Shown here piece after piece: positions 12,688 through 25,031 of a stretch of DNA of 64,000 bases. Every line of letters begins with the position of its first letter. Within the stretch, counting starts at the first letter, position 1. The DNA comes from Takakia lepidozioides (taxonomy: Eukaryota; Streptophyta; Takakiopsida; Takakiales; Takakiaceae). A program made the position numbers and the translations under genes. A model generated the notes under the pieces. It made no database searches, had not been told where the DNA came from, and saw nothing but the letters and a program-made list of their open reading frames with translations. The stretch spans positions 2,542,001 to 2,606,000 of the forward strand of contig CM060733.1 in NCBI GenBank assembly GCA_030704615.1, given 5' to 3'.

Positions 12688-13689
12688 TCAAGGCTACGCA
12701 CTCAGATAATCTCTCCCTTCCTCTTCAAACCATAGCACCTCAAAAACTGGTCGGTTCTCTTGCATCATCTCAACATTCTCCACGCCCACTGTCTCTAAAT
12801 GATAACAGCTGCGTTCCCGCAGTGTTCCACATTGCAATGTACGTGGCAGTCTGACAGAAGAAACCTTGATCTTCCTGCCCGACAGAGACTGTCACTCACC
12901 AGGCCCAGGCCTTCTGCACAGGCCCGAGGATAAGCAAACAGTCCCAGGGAATGACAGATATGAGCAACGACCACACAGAATTGAGAAAATGAGTGCCCAA
13001 CTGACACAGTAGGCAGAGACTAGAGACCAAGAAGAAATGAATCACGGAGAGAGAAAGGGGACAGAGAACGCAGACCCGTAGACTCCAATTAAGAATGTCC
13101 TTGCACGCAGGTGAACGCAATGAAGCCCCAGCGCAAGAGATATGTAGGCCTAAATAGGTAAAGACACACTCTCTAGCACACTGGTGAAAAAAGCTGCGGA
13201 GTTAGACAGACGAATGTGCGTACGGGATTTGATGTGAAAGTGACAAAATGAAACAACAATGCCACAGGAAGGGAGAGGAAAAGAGAGAGGGGAATGTGGG
13301 TGCACGAAGATAACGAAGAATGACAGACAGAGGGAAGAGAAAGCTACAGCGAGAAGAGACGAATTGTCTGAAATCAAAATGCGAGCTACGAACCAGAGCA
13401 AAGGGCAGGCACAAAGAGATAAACCAAGAGGAAGAGAATGTGTATACAGAGAGAAAGAGCAGCACAAAGAGCATAGACTGGAGAAAGAAAGATCACGGCG
13501 GCAGGGTAGCGCGGGAAAGTTGCAGCTGCGCCGGCCTTGGCACCACTCCTCCTTTGCTTCGGTCCAGCCCCCGAAGGCACAGGGCTGGGAAGGGAAAGGG
13601 AAGAAGAATCACAGTTTATTGAGAAGCACTGTGTCATCCGCAAGTGAAGTTATGAGACATGTGGGGGTCTGGTTGGGTCCCTCCGAAGC
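12688..13689. promoter_or_regulatory. Probable divergent promoter region between ARP and a plus-strand gene
   Basis: Upstream of the ARP start codon (12687, minus) and of a possible plus-strand first exon at 13690. It holds purine-rich tracts (about 13210-13500, GAGAGAAAG-type) and no convincing coding exon. The open frames here have biased composition and no family features. I see no certain TATA box. The role is inferred only from position. Confidence 0.35.
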
Positions 13690-13741
13690 ATGAGCTCGGC
13701 CGTGCTGCCATCTTCGTTGCGACGTGGCCTTGCCATTCCTC
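13690..13741 (+). CDS. Possible first exon of an unidentified plus-strand gene
   Basis: An ATG opens 17 codons (M-S-S-A-V-L-P-S-S-L-R-R-G-L-A) and runs into a consensus donor C/GTAAGT at 13741/13742. The Ser/Arg-rich, Leu-containing start resembles an organelle-targeting presequence. I found no second exon downstream, so this is weak. Confidence 0.3.
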
Positions 13742-15898
13742 GTAAGTACCTCTCTCTCTCTTGTACACATGATCATGCGCTTGTCATGATGAGAGGGTCA
13801 TCACTGCGCTCGTGAATAGCGCGCGTCCAAGGCCAAGGTATGCGCTATGATGGTAGGCACGACAGCAATAGCGGCTCATGAGTTTCTCTTCCACTGGCTG
13901 CTTTGGGAGATGGTTTGCTGGCAACTCTGATCTTAGAGCTGGAATGAGGTGACCATTGAGGACAGTGAAGGCAGCAGGGAAAAGATTTTGGAGTAGCTGC
14001 AAGGTGTTTCCTTTGGAAGGAAGTAGCAAAATGTCTTGTTGTTACCTTATTGTATCATCTCCCTTGTACATGAAATTGAGTATAGTGCCAGCACTTTTAA
14101 AGTCACATTGTAATACAAATTCAGAGCAAATTAAGCTGCAAACTGCCGGCATGCTCATACAATCAGGACATGTTACCAATCACACAAATGTGAAGCTGCC
14201 CACAATTAGTGTGCATGAAAGTTTGTGTTCAACTCCGTTGTACAAAACTCTTCACTGCACATAGATTGTAGTCCACTCTTTTCAGAATGAGTTTACTTAA
14301 GGGCATGAAATGGGTGGTGGGTTGCATAGTTTCACTGCTACCCAATCTACAAGAGATGCTTGATGCAATCTTACCCAAAAAAAGGACCTCCGCAGTCATG
14401 GGAATATCCGGCATTGAAGCATGACTAAGTTTTATACCCTGGCTTTGAAGCCTTAACATAAACTTAGTCATGTATTAAGTGCCCTATCAGTTTGAAGGCA
14501 GTATCACACTTTCACAACAACAGATACCAGCTGGTGAGATAATTTTTCATTCAAGCACCTACAGACCAACTTTCCAGTTGCAAACCTTTTACTTCGTCAG
14601 GACAAATACCAGCTGGTGAGATAGATTTTCATTCACCCACCTGCGAACCAATGTCAGACGCACAGAATCAGCCCCCCTGCTTTTCAGTTGCAAACCTTTT
14701 ATTTCAGTCTCTCCAACAGAGCACCAGGAATACTGTTCATGGGTCACAAGCTGTCTCAGGACCCTACCTAGGGGGGTAGCTGGCAGCTTCTAACCTTTCA
14801 ATTTACAGCAGGCCACATGAATATGCCCACTGTTTCCACTCACCTATGTGCAAGTTGCAAGCAATGATCAATCAGATTGCTATATGGCCAAGGTATTGAG
14901 AAGCTCACGTACCTAGATTAGAGGTTCCTTTTCTCCAAAACACAATTGTAGATTCAACCTTCCCATGCCTAGCTCAGCCATGTATTTATAAGCAAAAAGA
15001 CAGCGCCACAGAGTCATGAGATTCCATGTAATGTCCAGTAAGATTGAACTGTACCTTGCCGTGTGTTGATTTCAGAAGTGTAGTACATTAACCCTTACTT
15101 GGTCTTGCGACTATATTCCACATTCATTATATTGGATATGGAGACACCGCAGGGGGAATTTATTTGTTTGCACTCATGATCATTGTGTTGGATCGAAGAG
15201 GTTGCTGAGTTCCTGTCAAACGATAAGCCTGCCCTCTTATAAACTGGTGGGGAGAACCAAACCCTTCAATTCAAGCACTGGGCAAGGGGATTTTCAGGAC
15301 TAGGTGTTTGACCAGCACTGCACACATCAACCACCTTGAAATTTAGATCTCAGACCACAGTGGATGAGAAATCACATGTAAAGCATAATATGGGAAGTAA
15401 TAATACACCAACCACAGTGTAATAATAACAGGATGAGAAGCAAGCAGATCGAGAAAATTCTAGAAGCTGACATGACTTTTAGATACAGTAAACCAAGCCC
15501 ACCCCCGAAAGGGGGCAGTAGCCGCAAGGTGAAGTGGCTCTTTTGTTACACCGGATTTGGCCGGAGTCATCTCTCTCTCCCTCTCTACAGTAAACCAAAG
15601 GGATTGATGAACTACTATGATGTGAACTTCATGAGTCAGCAACTCATACTCCCCAGAGTCTATTTTCCATTCTCCAGTGTGCAGAGCACAACCTGACACC
15701 ACAATTCATACCTTAGCCCAGTCCCATAAGACAGCCATTGGTATCATTCATACGCGAGGCAGCAGACAACTAAAGATGAAACCCATCAACACTGTAGCTC
15801 ATGCACGAAGAGCAGTATTCCCATAACTTTACAAACAATAGTGAATCCAAGGACATTTTGGAGGACCATCCGGAAGACAAAGACGACGAACAACCCGG
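13742..15898. other. Non-coding stretch
   Basis: No gene supported. Apart from the 14521-14705 direct repeat it looks like unique intron or intergenic DNA. Confidence 0.4.
14521..14705. repeat. Two-copy imperfect direct repeat, about 85-95 bp unit
   Basis: TACCAGCTGGTGAGATA followed by a TTTCATTCA and a CCAGTTGCAAACCTTTTA-type end occurs at about 14523-14593 and again at 14606-14704. The second copy has an extra ~30 bp in the middle. Confidence 0.65.
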
Positions 15899-15899
15899 A

Positions 15900-16795
15900 C
15901 TGTGATAGAGGGTCAGTACCGAGGACGTTGCCTATAGCATTCTGAGTTTTAGATTCTACACAGTGATCACTTGTACATCAGTTATACTAGAGGCAAAGGA
16001 GGAAAGGGGCACTTAGGGTTTAAAAGGCATTCAAGAAGTTGATATTGTACCTTAACTGGTATGAGCATTTCTGCAGCCCATTGCAGTTACGAAATTGGGA
16101 GTCACTGAATTCCTCGCTCTGGCATAGCTGAACCCTCAGTAATCATATTCTTTGAACTGGCACAGTCAGCCCGTTCGATTCTGACAGCACCTAGGGCCAA
16201 ATATATTGCCAGAGCTCGTCTCCTTGTTGTCTATTGCACTACATATAGAGTCAATCCTTTCTGTCAGATCAATACTTACTAGGAATATGGAAGACTATCG
16301 TCCTAAGGGATAAAAGGACATAAGACTCCCCAATGTCCTTCACATTTCTGAGAAACTACTTCCTTAATTAAACATATCAAGGTATCCCAATCGTCTCACT
16401 GTCCAGGACACAACACCTGAAAGAAAAACGAAAGAAAGAGTACACGCGATACCTGCAGCCCAACTTTTCTAGCAAAAAGAACAAATACCTGCTGGTGCTT
16501 CAGGAACACCGGGATGACCATCAACGGACGTTACAATTCCTCCAGAGCTCTATTTCCTGCGAATCTGCATCAGGGTAGCGACACCATTTTTATCCACTGA
16601 AAAGTCATCGCGTGAAGAGTTTGTCCCTGCCTTCAAGCCAAGGCGCTTGCCAGGCGTCATGAGATGGATTCTGCCATCTGGATCAGTCGCTATACGTTGT
16701 AAGCAGGTGTGGCGGATTCTGCCACTTTTTCGGCCTAATTCTCAGGCAGAATCGGCCACCCAGGGCAGAATCGGCAGGGATGGCCAATTACGCAA
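15900..16795. repeat. Tandem duplication, copy 1 (896 bp)
   Basis: Starts with CTGTGATAGAGGGTCAGTAC and ends with CCAATTACGCAA. It is followed directly by copy 2, which differs by one substitution, one ~4-bp gap and one single-base gap that I could see. On the minus strand each copy holds a coding-like stretch (G-R-I-H-L-M-T-P-G-K-R, then D-D-F-S-V-D-K-N-G-V-A) ending in TAG. In the same frame beyond the stop is G-G-I-V-T-S-V-D-G-H-P-G. The fragment could be an exon of an unidentified minus-strand gene; both copies share the stop. Confidence 0.9.
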
Positions 16796-17686
16796 CTGTG
16801 ATAGAGGGTCAGTACCGAGGACGTTGCCTATAGCATTCTGAGTTTTAGATTCTACACAGTGATCACTTGTACATCAGTTATACTAGAGGCAAAGGAGGGA
16901 AGGGGCACTTAGGGTTTAAAAGGCATTCAAGAAGTTGATATTGTACCTTAACTGGTATGAGCATTTCTGCAGCCCATTGCAGTTACGAAATTGGGAGTCA
17001 CTGAATTCCTCGCTCTGGCATAGCTGAACCCTCAGTAATCATATTCTTTGAACTGGCACAGTCAGCCCGTTCGATTCTGACAGCACCTAGGGCCAAATAT
17101 ATTGCCAGAGCTCGTCTCCTTTCTATTGCACTACATATAGAGTCAATCCTTTCTGTCAGATCAATACTTACTAGGAATATGGAAGACTATCGTCCTAAGG
17201 GATAAAAGGACATAAGACTCCCCAATGTCCTTCACATTTCTGAGAAACTACTTCCTTAATTAAACATATCAAGGTATCCCAATCGTCTCACTGTCCAGGA
17301 CACAACACCTGAAAGAAAAACGAAAGAAAGAGTACACGCGATACCTGCAGCCCAACTTTTCTAGCAAAAAGAACAAATACCTGCTGGTGCTTCAGGAACA
17401 CCGGGATGACCATCAACGGACGTTACAATTCCTCCAGAGCTCTATTTCCTGCGAATCTGCATCAGGGTAGCGACACCATTTTTATCCACTGAAAAGTCAT
17501 CGCGTGAAGAGTTTGTCCCTGCCTTCAAGCCAAGGCGCTTGCCAGGCGTCATGAGATGGATTCTGCCATCTGGATCAGTCGCTATACGTTGTAAGCAGTG
17601 TGGCGGATTCTGCCACTTTTTCGGCCTAATTCTCAGGCAGAATCGGCCACCCAGGGCAGAATCGGCAGGGATGGCCAATTACGCAA
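16796..17686. repeat. Tandem duplication, copy 2 (891 bp)
   Basis: Head-to-tail partner of 15900-16795, roughly 99 percent identical. The coding-like minus-strand fragment here spans about 17400-17575. Beyond 17686 the sequence diverges at once, so the duplication end is sharp. Confidence 0.9.
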
Positions 17687-17895
17687 AGAGGACGATAGAC
17701 CTACCACTGAGGCTCATCGTCATCAACCATCAAGCCGCACATCGACCTTCGAGGCTCGCCCCCTTTATATCCTCTCTGGGGCTCTGAATCTGGGCAATCG
17801 ATATGGGATAATCAAACCTCAATCATATTGCGCCACGTAGCGGGCGAGAATCCGCCACACCTGCTTTTAACGCCAGTGAACGGCCGCGCACAGGG

Positions 17896-18055
17896 GCCTA
17901 TGCGCGGCCATAGGGCTCACCCTGAGGGGCCGGCCCAAAGGCCGCTTACAGGGCAGAATCGGCCAAACAGGGCCCTGTGCGCGGCCATAGGGCTCGCCCT
18001 GACGGGCTCGCCCAAAGGCCGCTTACAGGGCAGAATCGGCCAAACAGGGCCCGTT
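17896..18055. repeat. GC-rich minisatellite, two ~77-bp units
   Basis: Units beginning GCGCGGCCATAGGGCTC at about 17903 and 17980 and ending GGCAGAATCGGCCAAACAGG. The GGCAGAATCGGC core also occurs twice near the right end of each 0.9-kb duplicated copy (about 16745, 16762, 17635 and 17652). The repeats therefore share a motif. Confidence 0.7.
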
Positions 18056-18371
18056 CTTTAGTACGGACAAGAGACTCCATACCCTTTCCAAAAGTGACTA
18101 CCACCATAGCAATCCCTCCTCAGTTGCTTGTTTCAACGATCTAAGGTGCAGGGCCGTCATCGTCTCCTGCGATCACCCATCTTGTTGGCCTTGTAACTGT
18201 GCCGGAAATAGCTACCAGATCCGGTAGCTCTGCTTGTGGTTGGAGTTGGAGAATTGCATCACAGATCAAGGTCCATCTCTCTGTGGGTCATGTTCTTTTT
18301 CTTTTTTTTTCAATAAAGAAGGAAGTCTTCAAGCATGATCATTACCTGCATAGGAGGATTCTTCAAACATA

Positions 18372-18815
18372 TGGGCCAAAGGCACATGCTACCCTATAGG
18401 TCGCACTTGGGCCTCCACATAGGAGACCCTTGAACATGCAAGATCCTACACTTGGGCTTAGATGACATTGGACACTTGGGCCAAGTGCACAAGCTACCCT
18501 AGAGGTCGCACTTGGGCCTCACTGTATGAGATGCTCTGGAGTGCATAGAAGATCTTACACTTGGGGCTTAGATGACACAAGACACTTGGGCCAAGTGCAC
18601 AGGCTACCCTAGAGGTCGCACTTGGGACTCGACAGAGGAGACGCACTAAGATACATGGGAAATTGCACTTGGTTTTACAATTCAATTCTTCACACATGGG
18701 CCAACGGCTTAGGCTACCCTAAAGGTGCCTCGACAGAGGGAGTGGGATACATAGCAGATCTTGCACTTGGGCTTAGATGAGATTGACCCTTGGGCCAATG
18801 GCACAGGCTACCCTA
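18372..18815. repeat. Minisatellite of five ~95-111-bp units
   Basis: GGGCCAA-x-GGCACAGGCTACCCTA-type cores start at about 18372, 18478, 18589, 18698 and 18792, separated by 106, 111, 109 and 94 bp. Between cores the phrases CGCACTTGGGCCTC and ACACTTGGGCTTAGATGA recur. It lies just beyond the 3' end of the SRA-domain gene, so it could be in its 3' UTR or flank. No coding signal. Confidence 0.8.
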
Positions 18816-18953
18816 GTCAACAATTATGAAAAACCCAAATATATGTACTATACTTCCCTAATCTACAAGATGTCCAAAATTTTTATTTTCTTGATCAAAA
18901 TATCGTACACATGACAACAAAAGAATTGCTCATTATCCACCCTTTTCTACTTC

Positions 18954-21900
18954 CTATCTTTCCGATTCGGCTCCCTTTGGAGTAACCTTCTCAATCATGG
19001 ACACAACATTGTCCTTTTGTCTATCATTATGATTGAGTGTATTTCCACCTCCACCCACATTCCAAGGATGTTGTGTACATCCTTTCATGCAAGGAGGTAT
19101 TGGAGATTGCCCCTCCTCCCGTTCCAAGATAAATTTGAAGACTTTTGCATGATTTAACCCCGAGCCATATTCCTTCCGCACAATCCGATAAAGACCATCA
19201 TATGTATACCGGATAGTGGTTTTCTTTGTCTTGCTGTTCATCAGAATCACATGCCTTCGAACCAATCGCACAACCAAGTTGAGCTCTGAAGTATGGCACA
19301 TCGCTTTGTTACCTTTCTCTGTCTTCTGGTCTTGCACTACCGGTGCACCAGCAACCCTAGATAACCGGCCTCCGTGCCCAGTGTACTGAACTGTGGTCCC
19401 ATTGTCAATATTATCCACATACGAACTATTGGAGCACAACACAACACATGTTGCCACGACTTGGCTGGCGTATCGGCGTGCACATCCATATGCAATTCCA
19501 GAATTGGGAAAATTGTGTAACCCTACAACGGCCATCTCATGTCGAAATTTGAAAGAATCCCCAACATGGACTCCAGGAACAGTGCCAACAATCACCTCCG
19601 TGTTCACGCATTCGCCAGTTTCTTTCATTCTATTGTATGCCCGAATGTCATGTCGATGCCTTTTGCTCGATTCAGATGGGTCGCCTCCTTTCCCTGAAAC
19701 AGCAAACTTTCGTGCCAAAGCCTCTGCATAATATTGCCTGAAATATTCCTTGAAAGCTTCCAAGGCCCTTGTGACCTTTGCTCTTGCATCTGCTGTTGGT
19801 TAAGAACAAGTACAAAGAATGTTAGCAAGCCTTTCATTATCACAAGCCTTCCAATTTCTACTAACATTTCCAGGACTACCAGATCTAAGTGACTTAAGAG
19901 TTTGATCCTTTTGTCCCAAAACCTGTCCCACATTGTCAAGATTGTTCGACTGTTGCGCACTTCACTACAATAGCTCCATTATGATGTCATGTTGAGCAGA
20001 GTTTGGGAACTTGAAATTCTAAAATTTCATTGTCAGATGAGTGTGCTTTTTCAGCTCGTAAATCAGGAAAGGCACATGGAACTCCTTTCCTGCTACTCTT
20101 CACATACTGACATATTGCAGGCTTACATTTAAGCACCAGTTGGCATGATGTCCACACTGACACAACACTTTGGGCATTGTGCATATCCACCATTACACGC
20201 ATGGGAAGCAGTATATTTGTGGAAACAGCACGCTCACTGGTGATAAGCCAGCGGACCAGCCGGCGAAGCTCTTACAAATCTCGTGTTATACCCAATAGAC
20301 GTGGAGACAAGCACTCCGCTAAAATCTCAACTCTGTTCTCTACTATGTGAACAAACAAGTAACTTGGTGGTAAAGATTCGGGAGATGTTTCTATTTCCAC
20401 CCCAGAGCTCCATGTGAGTTTCACGAGCATTACCTTCAGACATAATGGTTTGGGATGGCTGGCTATCAAAGAGTATTCCTGTATCACCCCTTGACTTCAA
20501 TGCACTTGTTGATACTCTTCCTGGCAACAAGACCATGACCAACGTAAGTCAGCTTGAAACAGCATAGGAAAGTGAGTGACACTCTTCCAGCAATAAACTA
20601 GTAGACAAGAAATTTTTTTGAGTTGTTATGTAGTGAGTCAAACTGTAGATCACATGATCCACAAAAGAGTGTGAAGTGCATACCATTTTGCTTCTGGACA
20701 TTCACAAGTTGCTGGGAAGACCGCTGGTGGAATGATTGTTGCTTAGCAAGTACTTCCCTATCCTTCGCCAAACCTGCTGGCTGAAGGGATGATTGTTGCA
20801 GAGCAAATACTGTTTTCAAAGAAGTTGCTGGCACCAATCTGCCACGCATGCCCTTCAATACTTCTTTTTTTAGTTTCTGAAAGCGGTTATTCTTAGGGCC
20901 CTTCTTCTGCATTACAGGTTTGTGATGAGATATACGACCAAGGCCTGTATGTAACTTGGACCGTACTTCAGGCACCAGAGGCTCGGGTAGCTGTTTCAGT
21001 CCCACTTGGGATGAAGAAACAAACACACCAGAATCCTTGCCAGGAGGGTCTAGAGCTATTGCCTCTACATCCACAACACTTCCCTGATGAACCAGAGTAG
21101 CAACGGGGCTTTCAACTCCAGTGGGTGAGTTAATGTTTGAGAAGTTGGACTTCTGATCACCACTGGTGCAAGCCTCGTCATTTGTGCACTTTTGCACTTG
21201 AATGTCTGTCAAAACCAGACCACTCTTGCAATTCTGAGGCCAACCCTTCTCAGCTCGGACACCCTCCACTGCAGAAGGAGAGAGAGTTGGAGAGCAAATA
21301 CTGTTGTTTGGCCATAAAGGTTCCCAGAGCAAATCTGCTGGGGATATAGCTGAAGAAAACCACAAAGGACTATCCGGTGGTGATAAAGCTTCAATTAAGC
21401 CCGTCAAATCCGAGCAGTTGTCCAAAGCATCATTGGTGCGGTCTCTTAGTTTGTTGCTTGCTGGACCATCAAATTCGACTGGCTTGCTTGGTTTGTATTC
21501 CTCCTCCTTTAACCTTTTAGCTGAAGGTCTTATCTGAACTGGAGCTTCCCCACCTTTCCTTTTCACTTCACCTCCTTTGCTTGATAGTGGAGTGTCCCCA
21601 TCCACCTTTTTCAACTGAGTGTTGACCTTCAAATCTGTGGGTAGGTCCCAAATACTTGACCTTGGGCATAAGCTAGAAGAACCCAGCACCTCAGGCTGCG
21701 CCATCTGAGTTGGTGATGTAGCACTGCTGGAAGTATTCACTACACAGCACAAACATGGCTAGGCTCAGCAAGAAGGTTAGGGTTAAATCATACACAAAGA
21801 TATTGCTAGAATCATGACAAACACTCCCGACAACCAACCATAATTCATTGACCACCCTGCAGATAACAAGTGATACTTTCAACTAATCAAATTGCTTGGT

Positions 21901-22310
21901 ATGGATCGTCTTCCCTGACCTTGCATTACTCGCTCCTCTCAAAGTCTGGCAACGGCTGAGTCCAAGATTATGCACTCAAAAAGACATGTGGCAATTCCAA
22001 GGAAAGAAAGAGGGATACTGATGGAGTCCAGCTCTCAAGGGCATTGTATTAAATCAATCAGAAATCCAAAGAGTTGGGGAGAAACTAGTCTGCAGGTCAT
22101 GGACTGGTTCATGAACTGACCATACTGTGGCAAGTATATAGCATCTCTGCAAAGAAGTAACACACCTGATGTAATTGCAATTTCCAACAGCATATTTCCT
22201 AAAAATCTCAAAAAAAAAAATACAGAAGTTCTCAACTGATTTGTACCTGCATCAGCCCTGAACTTCCAGTTGAAGCTGTGCAGAATCTCTATCTTCTGTC
22301 CTTTCATATA
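18954..22310 (-). CDS. SUVH-like protein with SRA (YDG) domain and no SET domain
   Basis: Four exons join in frame on the minus strand: 22247-22310, 20684-21739, 20434-20520 and 18954-19792 (about 681 residues; ATG at 22307 or further upstream). The first ~400 residues are low-complexity and basic, with S-A-K-R-L-K-E-E-E. The last exon opens with a helical segment and V-N-T-E-V-I-V-G-T-V-P-G-V-H-V-G-D, then V-V-G-L-H, Y-V-D-N-I-D-N-G, Q-Y-T-G-H-G-G, Y-T-Y-D-G-L-Y and V-F-K-F. This is the order seen in plant SUVH SRA domains, which bind methylated CHG/CG DNA. A stop codon follows about 50 residues after the domain, and no pre-SET or SET motif is seen downstream. It could be a methyl-DNA reader, a truncated pseudogene or a splice form. 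Confidence 0.78.
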
Positions 22311-25031
22311 CTGCCCTTTCAAGGCACACTCTCAACCGATGCGCTAGCCCCACACTCACAAGGAGCCTCTGTAGCTAGTCCTTTCCAAGCCTGCCATCCA
22401 ATGACACTCTCATCTCAGCTGACTGTCTAAGCAACATCTTCATGGTTATTATCAACCACCTGCAACTCGGAGGTCCCAGACAACTGATCAAACTCTGGCT
22501 CACATACACGTTAGTACTGCCGTACTAGAGGAGGGTTGCTTGGCGCAATCTCAAAAGGAGGGAGATCAACAGCCTGCGGCAATTATGCAACCAGAATTGG
22601 CCGTTCAGGCTGTCTCAGTCTTAAACACAATGTAGACCGGGACTAGCTCCCATTACCAACCAAAACGAGAGGGACGAAAAACAGAAAATCTACTTTGAAC
22701 TCGACAAGACGAGAACACGAGGTCTGCTCATGGCATACACTCACTACGGCACTGTGTGTCATAATCTGCCTAACTTTCCATGCGACTCATCACATGCAGA
22801 ACTCCACCAACTAACAAACCCCAACACTTACCTCTCTCGTTGTCGTCCCGGATACGACTCAACTTAACAAACGTCCCTTCAGCCCAGATACATATCAACC
22901 GAAGCTGAAACCCGGCAGTCGCCTCCTCCAAACAAAATGCGAGTAAACACAAACGAACACATCCAATACAACACCCACCCAAGTGCACACTAACAGAAGC
23001 AAGAGATGAAGGAAGGGACTCACACGAATCGCTCGAAAGCTGCAACCCGCACCGACAATCATGACGACCGTAGCTGCAAAGGAAGAAAACTTCAACTGCA
23101 AGACACGACAACTCAACTCCGGTACCTCCTCCTACAATCCAGAAGCTTCCACCCCTCTGAAGAAGCCCCCTGTGCAAACACAGCTCAGGCTTCTCGCACA
23201 TAATAATGAGGCTGGCCCCACTACTCGTAGCCGTCTCCTGCGGCCTCGGGGGCGCAGCTGCGCCGTCTTCCTTCGTCTTATTTCGCCCCATTCACCGCCT
23301 CTGGCAAAACCACTGCCGCCGCCACTTATGTCGTGACATACTCTGTTTACATCTTGGTTACGATTCATAATCTCGACAGCCACTTGCACAATTTCTCCCA
23401 CCGAGTTGTATGATGAAGAAATAAAACATAGAATGAAATGTATGGGTAGCGTGGAATGAGGCGTTATGTGAGATTTGCCTGTACTATTGTATCTTGCCCT
23501 TCCTGGGGGAGAGCCCATCATGAACCTTGTGAGCTACGCGCCTCTACGTTAGATTTTTCCTCTCACTAGGGGAGTGATCCGTGAGGGTTTCAAACTTAAA
23601 CAACCAATTAGAAAAGAAACTGGAAACACTGTAACAGTGAATATGTAACTGGAAAGTGGAATTCACTGGAACAGTCAATGTGCACGTATTTTATAATAAT
23701 TGTAATCTTAAGTAACCCACGTGCCTCATTATGATCTAGTCAGGCTATTCAAATAGAATATTCAGTCTTAAGGGTGATTGGAGATGCCTACACATGTGGT
23801 GTCATTTTATTCATCTTCCATTTTCTTTCCATTTGTAAGTTTCCATCCAAATGTTGTTTTGGCAAGCCACAAACGACAATACCCTTTGCAGTTTGCGGCT
23901 TGTTTTTGGTTTTTTTTTTTTGTAAGCTTCTAGCAAAAATTGGTGGAGTTGTCCGGACGGGTATTATACTATTTTCAGATATACTATTTTCCGGAACACT
24001 ATCTGCTGGACACTGCCTGGTTCAGCCCATAGAGGCAGTATTTGGTCTGCTCCCCAGCAAATACTAGACATAACCGTCAAATGGTTGAGGGACATATCAT
24101 TGCTTTTAACGAAGCTGAGGTGATGCTGGTTAGGGCAGCACTGCCGCTCTCAATGAATGAGAGCATGCCACATCAGTGAAAGGTCTACATTTGCTGGTTA
24201 TGTGCTATAACCTTGGCAAGTCGCCAGGTACGGTTGAGGGTGTATGCATGAGAAAGCCAGTCTCCATTGACCCTGGGATTCATGTACACAATATGATATC
24301 TGGGACACATTGCTCATTTTTTTTTCTAAACACTCACCATCATGATTCCCCATAATCATATAGCGATAATTTTTTTTATTTTTTTTGAAGAAGGGAAAAT
24401 ACCCCAAAAATACATTAAGCAGTGTGGAAAATTAAATAGCCGAGGTGGTAATGGGCACATACCATACCACCTCCAAAGTGGTTGTAGATTCAATCCACCT
24501 ATTCGTATCACAAATTGTCCACCTTCATGCTGGAAGGCAGTAATCCTTTGGGGGTGAAGAGACCCCTAATTTACCCTTCCTTAGGGAGGCATCATATATT
24601 ATATTATAAGACCCCAATTCTTTTTGTTTTTTTATTTATTCCAAAGGAACACTAGCCCAATTTTGTAAGCAACTAGGAACAATGGTAGTAAATTCGACTA
24701 CCAACATTTAACCCTTATCATAATCCACTTCACTAATGGTGTAGTTTCAACGCAGCATGCACTCCAAGGTAGTAACAGGGTCAATCCACACCATAATTTA
24801 CGGTCGGTTTGGCAACACATCCATATTTCTTATTCATTTGAGTTGATTTGTTTAAAAAATTATTATTTCTATCGTTATTTTAAATGTGAAAGAACAAGTC
24901 AAATGAGAAAGAAAAAGACAAAAAATTACTAGATAATCCTAACTATTTACAATTTTAGACAACTCAATAATCATCTTCGTAGTGGGCTCTTATTTTGCTT
25001 CAAAACATAAAACATACCAACCCTAAAGATT
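22311..25031. other. 5' flank of the SRA gene and AT-rich intergenic DNA
   Basis: A GC-rich minus-strand open frame starting at 23291 (M-G-R-N-K-T-K-E-D-G) could be the first exon or a 5' UTR reading frame of the SRA gene. I could not join it. Beyond 23.5 kb the sequence is AT-rich with T-tracts and a SINE-like repeat at 24430-24615, and no gene. Confidence 0.35.
24430..24615 (+). mobile_element. Candidate tRNA-derived SINE
   Basis: About 185 bp resembling a second copy at about 57020-57200. Both contain CACCTC-AAAG-GGTTGT followed by a box-B-like GATTCAATCCA (GGTTCAATCCA in the other copy), and both end with GGAGGC-TCATATATTAT. The box A region is poorly conserved. The family assignment rests on two copies only. 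Confidence 0.4.

Noticed and set aside
22770-23291. 173-codon minus-strand open frame as a protein gene
   Set aside because: Cys/Leu-rich composition without domains; at best it contains a first exon or 5' UTR of the SRA gene.
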